Assembly: GCA_949317995.1 (NCBI GenBank) | Contig: OX439049.1 | Span: forward strand, 16,988,395 to 17,052,394 | DNA length: 64,000 bases | Source: Acholoe squamosa | Lineage: Eukaryota > Annelida > Polychaeta > Phyllodocida > Polynoidae | Reading direction: 5' to 3' | In this document: positions 13,670-25,700 of the stretch, piece by piece | Layout: every line of letters begins with the position of its first letter | How positions within the stretch are numbered: position 1 is the stretch's first letter | Notes under the pieces: model-generated | Database searches by the model: none | The model's input: the letters and a program-made list of their open reading frames with translations, nothing else | Told to the model about the DNA's origin: nothing | Position numbers and translations under genes: made by a program

Positions 13670-13723
13670 AGGTGGGGTTTGCTGGGAAGCAGCGGAAGGG
13701 GTTATTCCCAGCAAACCCCACCT
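13670..13723. repeat. Perfect 18-bp inverted repeat
   Basis: AGGTGGGGTTTGCTGGGA at 13670-13687 faces its exact complement at 13706-13723 across an 18-nt spacer. The inner edge of the right arm reads CCCAGCAAAC, close to the CCCAGCAAATTG ends of two elements elsewhere in the window. It may be two element ends back to back or a hairpin; the sequence does not decide. Confidence 0.75.
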
Positions 13724-13924
13724 AGATTAATAGCTATTTAATCGACAACTGACTAATCAATGTTTATCAACCTGTTCTCTTTGTTGACTCAAAATTGATC
13801 TAACTCATTGTAACCACAAATTACTACCATCAAATCAGGTTATGTGAAGAATACATGATTAATTTGCAGTGGTAAATCTTACAACTGTGTGGGGTGTAGG
13901 TGGACTGACCTTTTACATATTACA

Positions 13925-14900
13925 ACTTTGTGGTGTGTGTAGTGGATCCCTGTAGTAACACCCTACCTGTCTGTCACTCAGCTGTATTAACCCTTGCCCT
14001 AACTCACTGGAGCATGATCTTATCAACATCCAGTCTACCCATCCCTATCCACCCACTGTTACAGTCTACCTTTACAGTAGGTGCAAATGGAGGAACAGTC
14101 TACCAAATGTTTCATAGCTTCCCCTTTAATTTGCATGTAGGTAAGCCATCTGCTTTTACGTATCTATTCAAATTTCGAGCTAATGAATCACACACGTAAT
14201 GGGCAATGACCATCATGACATCAATATAATGCATGTAACAACAATATTGAGTGGATAACAATTGATAACTTATAGTACATACAGTCATAATGTTGCACAT
14301 AGACATGTCAACATCAGTGCCAAAGCATTGGCCAATCTGTAAGTCTGGATAATTTGCCAAAAGCTATTTCAATACTACAAAATCAAAATCTGACGACATA
14401 AGACTGACTGTGAACGTATTCATCACCGTATAGTGGGGGGGGGGGGCTACCCAATCCCATCCTCACCCTTGCCTCACCCAACATTATCATTATAAAGACA
14501 TAAAACCAAAATTGTAAAACGGACCAGTGAAAACCAGTGAACTTTGAACTTCACTAAGTGATAAACCTTTTAAGGCTTCATAGACCTTGATGTCCTATAT
14601 CTTTTGGTTGACATGTCCAGGGCCTTGGCAAATAACTGCCAGGGCTGCATACATGGATCATGCTGACCATACAGAGTTGTTTTAGTCCTGAAATATGAAC
14701 ATGATGGTCCAGCTGATGCAATGCTGGTGAGTAAAGGCTCGCTGGCATTGCAATGGTGCTTCAGAAGAATAACAAGAAAAGAACCTAGCTCCTACAATGT
14801 GTGGCAATTATCTTGAGGTCTTCGATTAGATTGGCATGTGCAAGAGGGGAGTAGTGAGGGAAAATCTCATGAATACCCAGGTAAGCAATGATCCTGTCAC
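13925..14900 (+). repeat. Segmental duplication, copy A (diverged)
   Basis: Blocks here reappear in the same order at 15180-16430. CTGTCACTCAGCTGT, AGCATGAT, CATCCCTATCCACCC and CTACCTGTgg-like tracts (13970-14080) match 15185-15360. ATTATAAAGACATAAAACCA, CCGGTGAA and GAACTTCACTAAGTG (about 14490-14560) match about 16270-16330. GGTCTTCGATTAGATTGGCA (14817-14840) matches about 16370-16395. A G11 homopolymer lies near 14436. No coding potential was recognised. Confidence 0.6.
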
Positions 14901-15179
14901 TTGTAATATATACCCCATTGTGTCATAATTGTGTAGGTAATACCTTCTTCAACACTTGGTATTCCATATCTATGTCAGTGCTACGTTTATAGCCGACTAT
15001 GCAATGTCCCTGACAACCTGGTATGTGGTTAATGATGTGGTTAATCATTAATGATTCAATATTAATCTGATATATTTGCCCTTTTTGGGTAATACCATAA
15101 ATCAAATTATTTCAGGGTATTGTTTGCAGGTCGACTCTGAAATGTGTATATTCCAATCCCATAGTAATACATTCACATG

Positions 15180-16430
15180 CCATCTGTCACTCAGCTGTGA
15201 GAATCACTTCCTTAAGTTCCCAGTAGCATGATCCCGTCAACACCCTGTGAACCCATCAGTATCCTCACACCTATAATATACACCTATGTACCTGTACTAG
15301 GCTGAGGCTGCACCCATCCCTATCCACCCCCCCCCATAATGCACACCTGTCTACCTGTGGTTGCGTTCACATTGTACTCAGACACCAAGACCACAAGTGA
15401 ACTCTCTCTTCACTCCTTGCATCTTCCTGTTCTCTTGGAAATGAGAGAGATGTATTTTCAAACTGATGGTAAATGTTCTCCTTTTATGCATCCATTTCTG
15501 CGCTGAGCTCTGTTGCAATAAGAGGGACAAGGGTTGAGAATACAGGATATATGGAAACAATGGATTTAAGCCTGTAGAGCCGCTAGAAAATCTAGCCAGT
15601 TGTTTAAAAATACTCATTGCTTTTTCAGCAAAAAGTTCTAATGCCATGGTTTTATGTAGGGGGAGAACAACAGCCGAACATACACCATTTTTTTATAAAC
15701 GAAGTGGTAAATATTCAGAAATATAAGGAATTGGTGAACTGCAATTTGATCCAACTATGGAACCTTTCCATTGAGTGCAAATTAAAGTTCAAATGGTACA
15801 ATGTTTTAATGCTGTCCCTTTCCTTCTTTATTTGTGTCTGCTTGCTCCTTTTACTACTTACTTATGTAGCATACATGTATGTACCAGAATCTTATTATTA
15901 GCAAAGACCACTATTGGATCAGTACAATGCACCTAACCACATTCTACATTATAAAGACCATTATTGTGTCAGTACAATGCACCTAACCATATTCTACATT
16001 ATGAAGGGTCTACAATATCTGACTGTTTAAATAGGATAATTTGCAGACATGTTGTTGCCAATAAATATGACAACTTCAGTGAGAAAGCTTTACAGGTGGT
16101 TAAGCCAATTTGTAAGGTTGGATATCTGCCAAAAGTTCCATTTCAGTACCACAAAAGAAGTGTGGCAAAAATGTGAGCCTAGCTGTAAAAGTGTAAACTT
16201 ATATTTTACCTCTCACCTAACCCCCTACCCTTCTACCCTCCCTCTACACCCTACCCTCACCTTGTGATTATAAAGACATAAAACCAAAATGGTAAAAAAG
16301 ACCGGTGAACCTTGAACTTCACTAAGTGTCGATGATAAGCATCTACAAAGGGTGTGGTAATTGTGTAGAGGTCTTTGATTAAGTTGGCATGTGAGGGGGG
16401 AGGGTGTGAGGGAAGCTGTCATCTTCATGT
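15180..16430 (+). repeat. Segmental duplication, copy B (diverged)
   Basis: Partner of the block at 13925-14900, with substantial substitution and indels and ~500 bp of non-matching sequence between the two matched parts. Within it, 15902-16014 is a separate ~57-bp tandem duplication sharing CAGTACAATGCACCTAACCA and ATTCTACATTAT. The 94-codon ORF at 15617-15901 has a hydrophobic C-terminal third but no family resemblance, and it is not supported as a gene. Confidence 0.6.
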
Positions 16431-16867
16431 CAGTACTACCTCTAACTGACAATACCACGTTTTATAGCACACATGGCAGTATGTTGATGCCACTGGAGGT
16501 ATGACCGTATCTGCACTAGATGCAATAGCAATGAAAACTGATTGAACTGGAAATGATATTATGCTGTCCACCAATAATATTGGATACCTAGGCCCTACAT
16601 GTTGGGTCTGCTATTGCAATACTACACTGCCAGACTGTGCCAAGCTATTTACAGCTCATTGCTCTTATTTTGGGAAAACAGTAAAAGCTGCTGTTAGTAC
16701 AAATCTAATGACCCTACACTAGCTTGTCCCATGCCCAGTGCAGGGTAAGCCACTGCCCATTTACAACTGGGACTGTGAATGTATAGATATAGGAACCAGT
16801 GTACGGTGCGGGAGGGGAAAAAAGGATAGAGGAAGAGAAGATATGGATATACTCATGTGGCAAAGGA

Positions 16868-17472
16868 GTGAGTGTTACGGGGGCCTACATATATATGAAG
16901 GTAGAGTAAAGGAGTTAGTGTTACGGGGGGGGGGGGCTACATATATATGAAGGTAGAGTTAAGGATTGAGTGTTATGAGGGGCTACATATATAAGAAGGT
17001 AGAGTAAAGGAGTGAGTGTTATGAGGGGCTACATATATAAGAAGGTAGAGTAAAGGAGTGAGTGTTATGAGGGGCTACATATAGGAAGGTAGAGTAAAAG
17101 AGTGAGTGTTATGGGGGGGGGCTACATATATAGGAAGGGAAAGTAAAAGAGTGGGTGTTATGGGGGGCTACATATATATGAAGGTAGAGTAAAAGAGTGA
17201 GTGTTATGGGGGGCTACATATATAGGAAGGTAGAGTAAAAGAGTGAATGTTATGGGGGGCTACATATATAGGAAGGTAGAGTAAAAGAGTGAATGTTATG
17301 GGGGGCTACATATATAGGAAGGTAGAGTAAAAGAGTGAGTGTTATGGGGGGCTACATATATATGAAGGTAGAGTAAAAGAGTGAGTGTACGGGGGGCTAC
17401 ATATATAGGAAGGGAAAGTAAAAGAGTGAGTGTTATGGGGGGCTACATATATAGGAAGGTAGAGTAAAGGGG
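16868..17472 (+). repeat. 46-bp minisatellite, about 13 copies
   Basis: The unit contains GTAGAGTAAAAGAGTGAGTG, then TTATGGGGGGCTACATATAT, then AGGAAG. Copies differ mainly in the length of the G run (4 to ~12), AGG versus ATGAAG, and AAAG versus AAGG. Variable G tracts suggest slippage within units as well as unequal exchange. The period is not a multiple of three, so ORFs crossing it are artefacts. Confidence 0.9.
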
Positions 17473-17620
17473 TTGTTTGGGACCTCAGCCTGGCATGCCC
17501 AGCTGTAGTTTGGTCAGGTTACCATGGTTACTGAACAAAGTGGAGTGGTTTGGTTACTTGGCTACTACAGACACAGAACCAGAAAACCCCTTTGAAGGTT
17601 TTCTTATGTATTCTATAGCT

Positions 17621-20590
17621 ACACTGCAAAAATGGTGTTTAGATCCTAAATACAATTTTAAATATATTCTTGCAACGTTTTTGTAATCACATTAACCTCC
17701 TAATTATGTTTAGCCAAACAACATGCTTAGGTTAAGTGTTTAGATATGTAGGTGTTTAAATTTAGAAATGTTCTTATTATGAATTTCTATGTTTAGATGT
17801 CTAAATGATTGGATGGGAATATAGGTTCACAGATGTATGCATTAAGAAATTAAAGGATTATCTTTTTTTTTTCTTTTTTTTTTTTTTACTTTCTAGGGGA
17901 CATCAGCAGGTGCAACGACTCTAAAGAAAAGTCAGCCAGAGATATATGTATACACTGCATTAGAATGAGAGACTTGAGAAAGTACAACAGCTTGACAGGG
18001 AGAACATTGCTTTATCCTTTGCAAAACACCATGAAATATCCCAGCAAATTGGAGTCAGTGTGAGTCATGATGAGCCGCTATGTGTGGGCACCTTTCGAGA
18101 TATAACACCAGTGCGTCAGCTCATGTCACAAGGTGTCAATACTCACACTGTTTGACTCATTATGACACTTAGTGACTCATCTCCACAAGACATAATATGG
18201 CACAAGTGTGAGCATGCGTCAGTCTGTGTAAGTAGTCACACAGTGTGACACATAGTGACTCATTTCCTAACCCATTTGAGCTAACATCGTGTCAGTAGGT
18301 GCCAGTATGGGTGAGTAGTCACACGGACTGACCCATAGTGACTCATCTTTCAAAAGATAGGTGTTGACGCTTGAGTGAACATGGGTCACTATGTGTCAGT
18401 ACTCACCCGCAGTGACTCGAAATGGCATCAGTGTCAGTATAAAGGTTGGGGAAATTGTATAGTTCCACTATATACTTGCACTTTGGGTTTGGGCCAAATT
18501 AGGGAATTGCTGTTTCTATTGATGCTGCCTTATAAATCAAAGTGTTATAGATGATATCTATCAATATATAAATAGGGAATATAATGGTGACTGAAAACAT
18601 GGGTTTATATTCTCTTTTGGTGTATTTTAAGACAATTTTCTTTGTCTATGGGAGATAACACTGAGTTTCAATTATCAACCTCCTATGTGGTATTCAGGCT
18701 TAGATTAGTCTTGGTGTAGTAATTCCTTGAAAGTATGTTGCATGCTGCCCAAGGTGATGCATATTACCATGGGAAACAGGTAAGAATTCATAATATGAGG
18801 TGAATTATAATGTTGTTTTGGGTGATAATAGGAGCAAAGTGCCTCACTTCAACAAACACAACAGGTTCTGACACATGCGTCAGTATGCGTCAGTATGTGT
18901 CAATACTCACACATATTCACACACCTTGACTCACAGTGACCCATCCTGAAATGTTCTCTCCAGGAAGTATCTGACACATGTGTGACCATGCGTCAGTACT
19001 GCGTCACTATTGTGTCTGATTGGTTGATTTCAAACTCCTGGTCCCTCATTGGTCCATTTCAAAGTTCCCGCTCTTTTCTTGGTTTCTTTGTTCTCAGTAT
19101 TTCACAACACACAGACACAGAACAGCAAGGAGAGAAGACAAGGTGGGTAATCCTACAGTCCTACAGAACTCCAAGTACCTACAGTAATATATCATGGTAT
19201 CTTCTTTTGTGCCCACCTAAATCTTTAAAGTCTCTTACAGTCAGTATTTATACAGTTGATATAGCATACATGTATGTCAGTAACTTCCAGGTTTGGGGGC
19301 CTGGGAGAGTGGTGGACTAGGTTGTGGTCAGTTTGAGGGGCAAGAATATTATTTTTGTATCTGGAGGGGAGGGGGTGATTTTGTCTCCAAATAATTTTAT
19401 CTTCCCCTGCCCCCATTAAAGGTCAACTCATTCAGGGAGAGGGTATGTACTTGGCTCAGGGGGAAATTCTAGCCCCCCCCCCTCCTCCAAACTGAAAATA
19501 TCTCACAACATATTTTGGAGGGAGGGGAGGAGGTAAGGAGGGTAAAAAATCTTGTGCTGATTATATTAAAGGTATTTGTGTAATGCATTATTGAACTTAA
19601 ATGTATAATTTTTATTTGACAGGTACAAAGAAGGCATTTTAAGGAATGGAAAAAGTGAACAAAGGAATCTACAGGAAACCCTACCATGGACATAGATATG
19701 CAGCTCAATTGATGACGTTGATTCAGAATAAAAATGAATGCAGAATAAAGTCATACCCCCACCCCCCTCCCAAACCCCAACCCCCCATCCCTATCCCAGG
19801 GGAAAAAACCTGACGCATGTGTCAGGATGAGTCAGTATGTGTTAATGCCCAGGTGTCAGTATGAGTGTGCATGTGCCATGACACACATGTCAGGCCTGAG
19901 TCAATATGCGTTATAGCTCAGGTGTTAGTATGAGTGTTGATTTGCCATGACGCATGTGTCAGGCCTGAGTCAGTATGTGTTATAGCCCAGGTGTCAGTAT
20001 GGGTTTGCATGTGCCATGACACATGTGTCAGCATGCGTCAGTATGGGTCATCAGTCACACCTGGTGGCGCATTTTTTTTCTATACAGCACCAGTGTGAGT
20101 ATTCACACACAGTGACTCAGAATGACACCAATTTGCTGGGATGTGTCTAACATGGAACTTATTGATTAGGTTACACTAATTATGCTGGTGTTACGCAAAT
20201 CCAGACAAATCTCTATTGCTGTTTCTATTCTGATTACATTATATAAAATGTAACCATGTTTAACATGGAATTTGGGGACCTTTGCCGCAGCAATTGATTG
20301 CCCAATTGATTGGGATTGTGTGCAGAGTGTCCCTTCATAGGTAATGCTGCTACCTCATATGTAATTGACATCAAAGTATCTAAACATATTGATATTTAAT
20401 CTGAACGCCTAGTATTCAATATTATGTTTAAACCCTAAACATTTAGACATGTTTAGCAAAAATGTTTAGGTGTTAGAAGAAAAGTGTTTAATTCCTAAAT
20501 GTGTAGTCAAAGAGACACCTAACTGACATATGTGTTTAGGTTTTAAACATGTTTATACCCATACATGTTTAAAATCTAAACACCATTTAT
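17621..20590. mobile_element. Outer TGTTTAG-word inverted-repeat element
   Basis: The left arm starts at ACACTGCAAA (17621). AAATGGTGTTTAGATCCTAA starts at 17630 and is matched inverted at 20568-20588 (19 of 21 positions). Both arms carry many copies of TGTTTAG or CTAAACA: about 17630-17800 on the left and 20385-20590 on the right. Between them lies a second complete word-rich element (18040-20140), suggesting insertion of one into the other. No transposase-like ORF was seen. A polyT tract at ~17861-17888 separates the left arm from the inner element. Confidence 0.6.
18040..20140. mobile_element. Inner GTCAGTATG-word element with CCCAGCAAATTGG ends
   Basis: Perfect 13-bp inverted ends: CCCAGCAAATTGG at 18040-18052 and its complement at 20128-20140. 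Each is followed inward by GWGTCA..GTGAGTCA-type sequence. Word clusters of TGTGTCAGTATG, TGACTCAT and TGACACATGTGTCA fill 18050-18440, 18860-19010 and 19805-20130. Intervening tracts (18440-18860 and 19010-19800) lack the words. The ORF at 18982-19320 (112 codons) starts inside a word cluster and shows no recognised domain. The target duplication could be as short as AT, which is not diagnostic. Confidence 0.7.
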
Positions 20591-20957
20591 ACATAATAAT
20601 GTACCAGTTCATGTTTGTGAGGAGATGCACGTTTGACATGTACTTTTTAAACAAAATTGAAACATCAACCAGTGTGCAAGAGAGAAGAGAGTATCTGCTA
20701 GGGTAGGGGTCCCCCTTATCTAAAAATAATGTTTTAATTTCTACAGAAAGACACCGTGCTAGCATTTCACTGACTACAGGATTTGCTAATAGGTCAATGA
20801 TTAATATGCAGGACATGTAGAAACATTTTAATGGTGATCTCATGATTTAAATTAATCCTAATCATCTCCATGAAGCTTTCCCCTACTTTCAGTTGTCTTC
20901 GTGGCAAGAACGTCACTGTAAGTTGCAAGATCTACCACAACACTGGAGGCACGGGCA

Positions 20958-21180
20958 TGGACTGGTTACCAGGTTTAGTCTGTGTAGGTGTTATCCATAT
21001 GCTATAGAAGGGTGAGAAACTAAAGGGAACAGTGCTGCCCTCTGGTGCTTTTATTTGCTATGCACAGACCTTGATTATGGAGGTGAGTGGTGACTTTGCC
21101 AAAGTAACCCCTCACCTCCATAATCAAGGTCTGTAGCATATGGATAACACCTACACAGACTAAACCTGGTAAGCAGTCCA
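20958..21180. repeat. Compound palindrome (47-bp outer arms, 23-bp inner arms)
   Basis: The outer arms are 20958-21004 and 21134-21180, complementary at 46 of 47 positions; they include GTGTAGGTGTTATCCATATG. The inner arms are 21065-21087 and 21111-21133, exactly complementary over 23 bp (starting CAGACCTTGATTATGG). A 60-nt non-paired insert (21005-21064) sits only on the left side. Read as RNA this would form a long stem with one large bulge. It may be a small terminal-inverted-repeat element or an inverted duplication. No transcript evidence is visible. Confidence 0.85.
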
Positions 21181-21199
21181 CGCCCGTCATTGGAGGGAA

Positions 21200-23090
21200 A
21201 ACCAATTACCAATTGGTATACCTGTCACTGTCTGTGGTACAATCACATTAAGAATGGGTGATTGATCACTGGCTACATTCTAAATGTAGCCAATGTATAC
21301 GGGAGGCAGGTGCATTTATAATGTCCACATTGAAGTACAGTAATCACAGTATCTAAAGATCTCGATTACAGTATTTAAAAGTATAGAGACTCACATCCCA
21401 ACAGCCCAAATGCCTTATTGGTTGCAGTTGTTATGGTTTCCCACACTTTTGGGACAAGACCTGACCTCCCTAGCCTGACGAAAGCCCTCTTAACGTTGGG
21501 GAGTTTCAGAAATCAACTGATAAATCTATACTTGAGTGTTGTGAAGATAAAGGTATAGGTGTTATTCCTGTTAACTTAATCATACATACAACTGATATGT
21601 TCGCATTTAGCAAGGATCCAGGTACATTATTTCCATAATAAAGGACGTGCAAAATCTTAAAGGGTTCCAATAGGACCCTATCTTCATAGAACCCTCCTCA
21701 TTATAGGCGCATAATGCTTACCCTTTGGGGCGTTCGTAGGGGAGTGGCGGACATTGCAGGGTTGTCCATGGTCAATATAGAGGACAAATATTTTCAGTAA
21801 GCATTGTAGAAGAGTGCATCTCTCTTGCTGGAAAGCTTTGCACTTATACTTGGGCTTCCTAATAACAAATTGTCAGGGTATTTCTTGTTCGCCTTGCCTA
21901 GGGATGGGGCATCAAGTTTGTATACACAACCCTCATGTCCTAGCTGGGGTCCCAAATAACGGTGTATAGGTCCATCCATCATAGAACCCTCCCTTTATAC
22001 ACTACTAATAACATCAACCACACAATGCACCATTGTCTGCCGCCAGAGGGGGCCACTGCGTCCAATGGTCTTTACGGAAATTAGCCTGGCTCTAAGAGGA
22101 AGCTTTTGGCCGAACTCAATTGCCAGAAGCAGGTTATTTGACTCAGCTTAGAGCAGAGAGTTTGGTGGGATAAGTGGCATGGCTGGTTATCGTGTTTGAT
22201 ATATTGTTTGGTGTAAACCATAGGTATATATATAAGGCACGGCGACTGCTTGCTCTGTATGGTTCTCAGCATCTGTTGCCTCATAATACTTTCATTGCTA
22301 CTAGCACAGATATCATCATCAGGTGGTAAGAGAAGAAGTCCTACCAGAAAGAGTATAGAGAAAGAAAGTTTGAAAAAGGAGGAGACGAAGAACTTATCCT
22401 ATCTGTTGGGGTGACTGGCAATTGGCAAGGTGCATCGTGGAAGAAGCATTATCCCATAAGCTTGAGTCACTTTCAGTTTTCACATCTTGCTATGGATGAG
22501 TGTGTGTTTGGGTATGTAAAATGTGTGCCTGTTTGACGTGTTTGATGCATTGGTCTGTATCAAGGACAGGGTCTTGAATATGTGCCGGGGTATGAAGCAC
22601 TAACACTAAGCACAGGTGTCTAATAAGCACCACGTATGTCATATTGGTTTGAAACCCACCGGTGTATCAGTATGCTTGGGTGGGACCATAGAGAGAATGA
22701 CTGCAGTGAGATAAATGTTTAGAAAATCTTGGGAAGCATATAGAATAACCCTAGAGTGTTATGTATTTCATAACTGTATAATGCATGTAATGGTGAAGTA
22801 CTATATCATGGATAGTCTCTGTATAACACCATCTAGCTGTATACCCATACAATGGGGCACTATAACCATATATATTTCTATAAACAGCATGTGCTGTATA
22901 AGGTCCCCGACACACCATTTATCAGTTTATACACAGTATACTAATACATTGTATGTCCTTTTATGCTTGACGCTGTCAAGCATGCACACCCACTTATAGA
23001 GCGACCATCCAGGTCTTAATACCCTACTTCCGGCACAATACATTATGGGTTGTATTGAGGACTACCAGGAACCTCTTCCCCCTTATGCCT
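21200..23090. other. Unannotated non-coding sequence
   Basis: No recognised gene or repeat. ORFs of up to 94 codons lack family resemblance. Confidence 0.4.
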
Positions 23091-23097
23091 GCCCTAA

Positions 23098-23420
23098 GGG
23101 AGTGATCATTTATTAAGAACGGGGGGGGGGGGGGGGCTGGTGGGTTTGCGCGCGGACGCGCGAAAATTCTTTTGATTCCCCTCCTTGAGGGGGTAAATTT
23201 TTTTTACCCCTCCATAAGGAGTGAAAATCGCGCACGAACGATCCCTTCTAACCTATAGTAAGTAACACGCGGGGTTTTCCACTGAAAACAGGTGAAATTA
23301 TTTTGACCCCCCATCAAATGGGTTGAACAAATTCTGACCCCCGGTCAAGGGGTTGAAAAAATTCTGCCCCCCCCTCAAATCCATCAGCCCCCCCCCTGTT
23401 GTGAAAAAATGATCACTCCC
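23098..23420 (-). mobile_element. Harbinger-like MITE, copy 1
   Basis: A 323-bp element with 14-bp inverted ends GGGAGTGATCATTT and a TAA on each side (23095-23097, 23421-23423). The 3-bp TAA duplication and ends beginning GGG fit PIF/Harbinger-type elements; that family link is inference. The interior has long G or C runs (up to ~18 G just inside the left end), GCGCGCGGACGCGCGAAAA, a CCTATAGT block, and TTTGACCCC/GGGGTCAAA-like motifs. The interior matches the copy at 26920 in the opposite orientation. No transposase is present, as expected for a MITE. Confidence 0.8.
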
Positions 23421-24668
23421 TAAGGGACACCTAATCCCCCACTCCCTGGGCACTCCCACTTTATGTATCCAACAATACAGCACACCTACATTAGGGTATT
23501 TCCACACAGAATTGCTTAGAATTTAGCCTTTTCGATTGAAACCTGATACTTGTTATGAATAGATTCTAAGAATTCTGGAGAAACCCGGATGTACTTCAGT
23601 GACAGTTTTCCTTACGTGAAATAATGCCTCATCAGGGATGGACATACCGGACAGGCAGCAGAGCGGAACGGGAAGAGTTATCAGACCAAGACGACTGCAC
23701 AGGGGAAATCTGTTCATCATTACCAATCTTAGATAAATGGCTATTTGTATATAACAATGCCCCGGATCCCTAGCATATCACCACACTAACGTAAGGAGGT
23801 GATAAACCCCAATTCACAATTCGAATTTGGTAGACCAGGCCCGTGATATAGGCCACCACCCTGACTACATGTATAGTAAACATTACTTAATGGTTTCTTA
23901 CATTTTAGGTGCATGACATCCTGAATCGTAAAAGCAAATCCTATCAATGATGTACAACAGTACATATCAATGATTGGATATAATTGAAATTTGGTTAAGA
24001 CTGCCGGCAGTCTCTTACAGCCAGTGTAGGTATGTCAGACCTGTAGACCTGCTTTTTCTAAACATTTCCCTTTACATGCAACGTAATTAAGAAGCACCAA
24101 TTTGAACCTGAAGGAGTTTCTGATTCTTTTCAGAACCTTTCTGTCCAAGCTACAAAGCCTATGCAGAAAGCCACTGTTCTGCCCTGAGGCAGCATAGGCA
24201 GAGAGGGCCTTGAGGCCGCTTAGATCAATGGGCAGTAGGGCCCCTTGCATCATGAAAAAGCCATGCCATGTCACAAGTGTCAATCTTGTGGGTTCTTGAC
24301 AAACACAAGGCATTCCTGCAGAGTATTGAGTTCACCATAAAACCACAAGCAGACCTCCCAAATTGACCTGGTCCCTGTGGGCAAAGTAGCCCTCTTTGCT
24401 CCCACTCCCAGGCTACAAATCCCCAGCACGCTTAGTATAAGGGTCCCACGAGGGCAATGGATTACCATTGGTCAAGAGCCAGCACAGAGGCAATATTGCC
24501 CTGTGGGAACCAATAATGGTTATATCGAAACCTCACAAAACGCCAGCATTGAATCGGGGTTTAAATACTAAACTGTGGAGTGGTAGTTAAGGTGCAAACT
24601 GAAATTGCAAAGGTTGGCCTGACTGACATACTCTGTGGAACATAGCAGTCCAGCCATGCATCCACTGT

Positions 24669-25391
24669 ACAACATTGACTAGTGCCTCACAAGGCTGTAT
24701 TTACATACAACATTGACTAGTGCCTCACAAGGCTGTATTTACATACAACATTGACTAGTGCCTCACAAGGCTGTATTTACAAACAACATTGACTAGTGCC
24801 TCACAAGGCTGTATTTACATACAACATTGACTAGTGCCTCACAAGGCTGTATTTACAAACAACATTGACTAGTGCCTCACAAGGCTGTATTTACATACAA
24901 CATTGACTAGTGCCTCACAAGGCTGTATTTACAAACAGCATTGACTAGTGCCTCACAAGGCTGTATTTACATACAGCATTGACTAGTGCCTCACAAGGCT
25001 GTATTTACAAACAACATTGACTAGTGCCTCACAAGGCTGTATTTACATACAGCATTGACTAGTGCCTCACAAGGCTGTATTTACATACAGCATTGACTAG
25101 TGCCTCACAAGGCTGTATTTACATATAACATTGACTAGTGCCTCACAAGGCTGTATTTACATACAACATTGACTAGTGCCTCACAAGGCTGTATTTACAA
25201 ACAGCATTGACTAGTGCCTCACAAGGCTGTATTTACATACAGCATTGACTAGTGCCTCACAAGGCTGTATTTACATACAGCATTGACTAGTGCCTCACAA
25301 GGCTGTATTTACATACAGCATTGACTAGTGCCTCACAAGGCTGTATTTACATACAGCATTGACTAGTGCCTCACAAGGCTGTATTTACATA
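24669..25391 (+). repeat. 38-bp minisatellite, about 19 copies
   Basis: The unit contains AACATTGACTAGTGCCTCAC followed by AAGGCTGTATTTACATAC. The body is almost invariant. Variation is confined to two positions near the unit junction (ACATAC/ACAAAC and AACATT/GCATT). In the first half, CATAC and CAAAC alternate, hinting at a 76-bp higher-order unit. The right part is more uniform. The period is not divisible by three, so there is no coding inference. Confidence 0.95.
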
Positions 25392-25494
25392 CATTGGCAA
25401 GGATCAGCCCATCCCTGGAACTCCCGTTAAGGGCCTCTGGTAATCCCAATACTATCCAGATTAAGCCAGTCAAGCAAATAGTGTCCAACATTTC

Positions 25495-25700
25495 AGCCCT
25501 TTAAGGGGATCATGGTGCCTATAGATGCATTGTCACACCATGATGCACCAATGCAGTGTGTATGAGTCGATCCACCATAATTACCGACACGTTTCGAGTG
25601 ATTCGGCTTCATTGGATCCTCATGAGGAACGGATGTAGCCCCAGAATAACCACCGCTGTATTCATACATCATGTTGACTAAAGGGTATTTTACATTAATG
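25495..25700. repeat. GCATCATG-family palindromic element, tentative copy
   Basis: The block starts with CCCTTTAAGGGGATCATGGT and carries ATGATGCACCAATGCAGT and related words, as in the similar blocks near 28.9, 32.95, 33.7 and 42.4 kb. The boundaries are uncertain. Confidence 0.35.

Noticed and set aside
13280..13714. 144-codon minus-strand ORF
   Set aside because: No family resemblance. Its N-terminus lies over an 18-bp palindrome, and no splice or promoter evidence was found.
24669..25391. CRISPR-like regular array
   Set aside because: The 38-bp unit repeats without unique spacers, and the setting is eukaryotic. It is a minisatellite.
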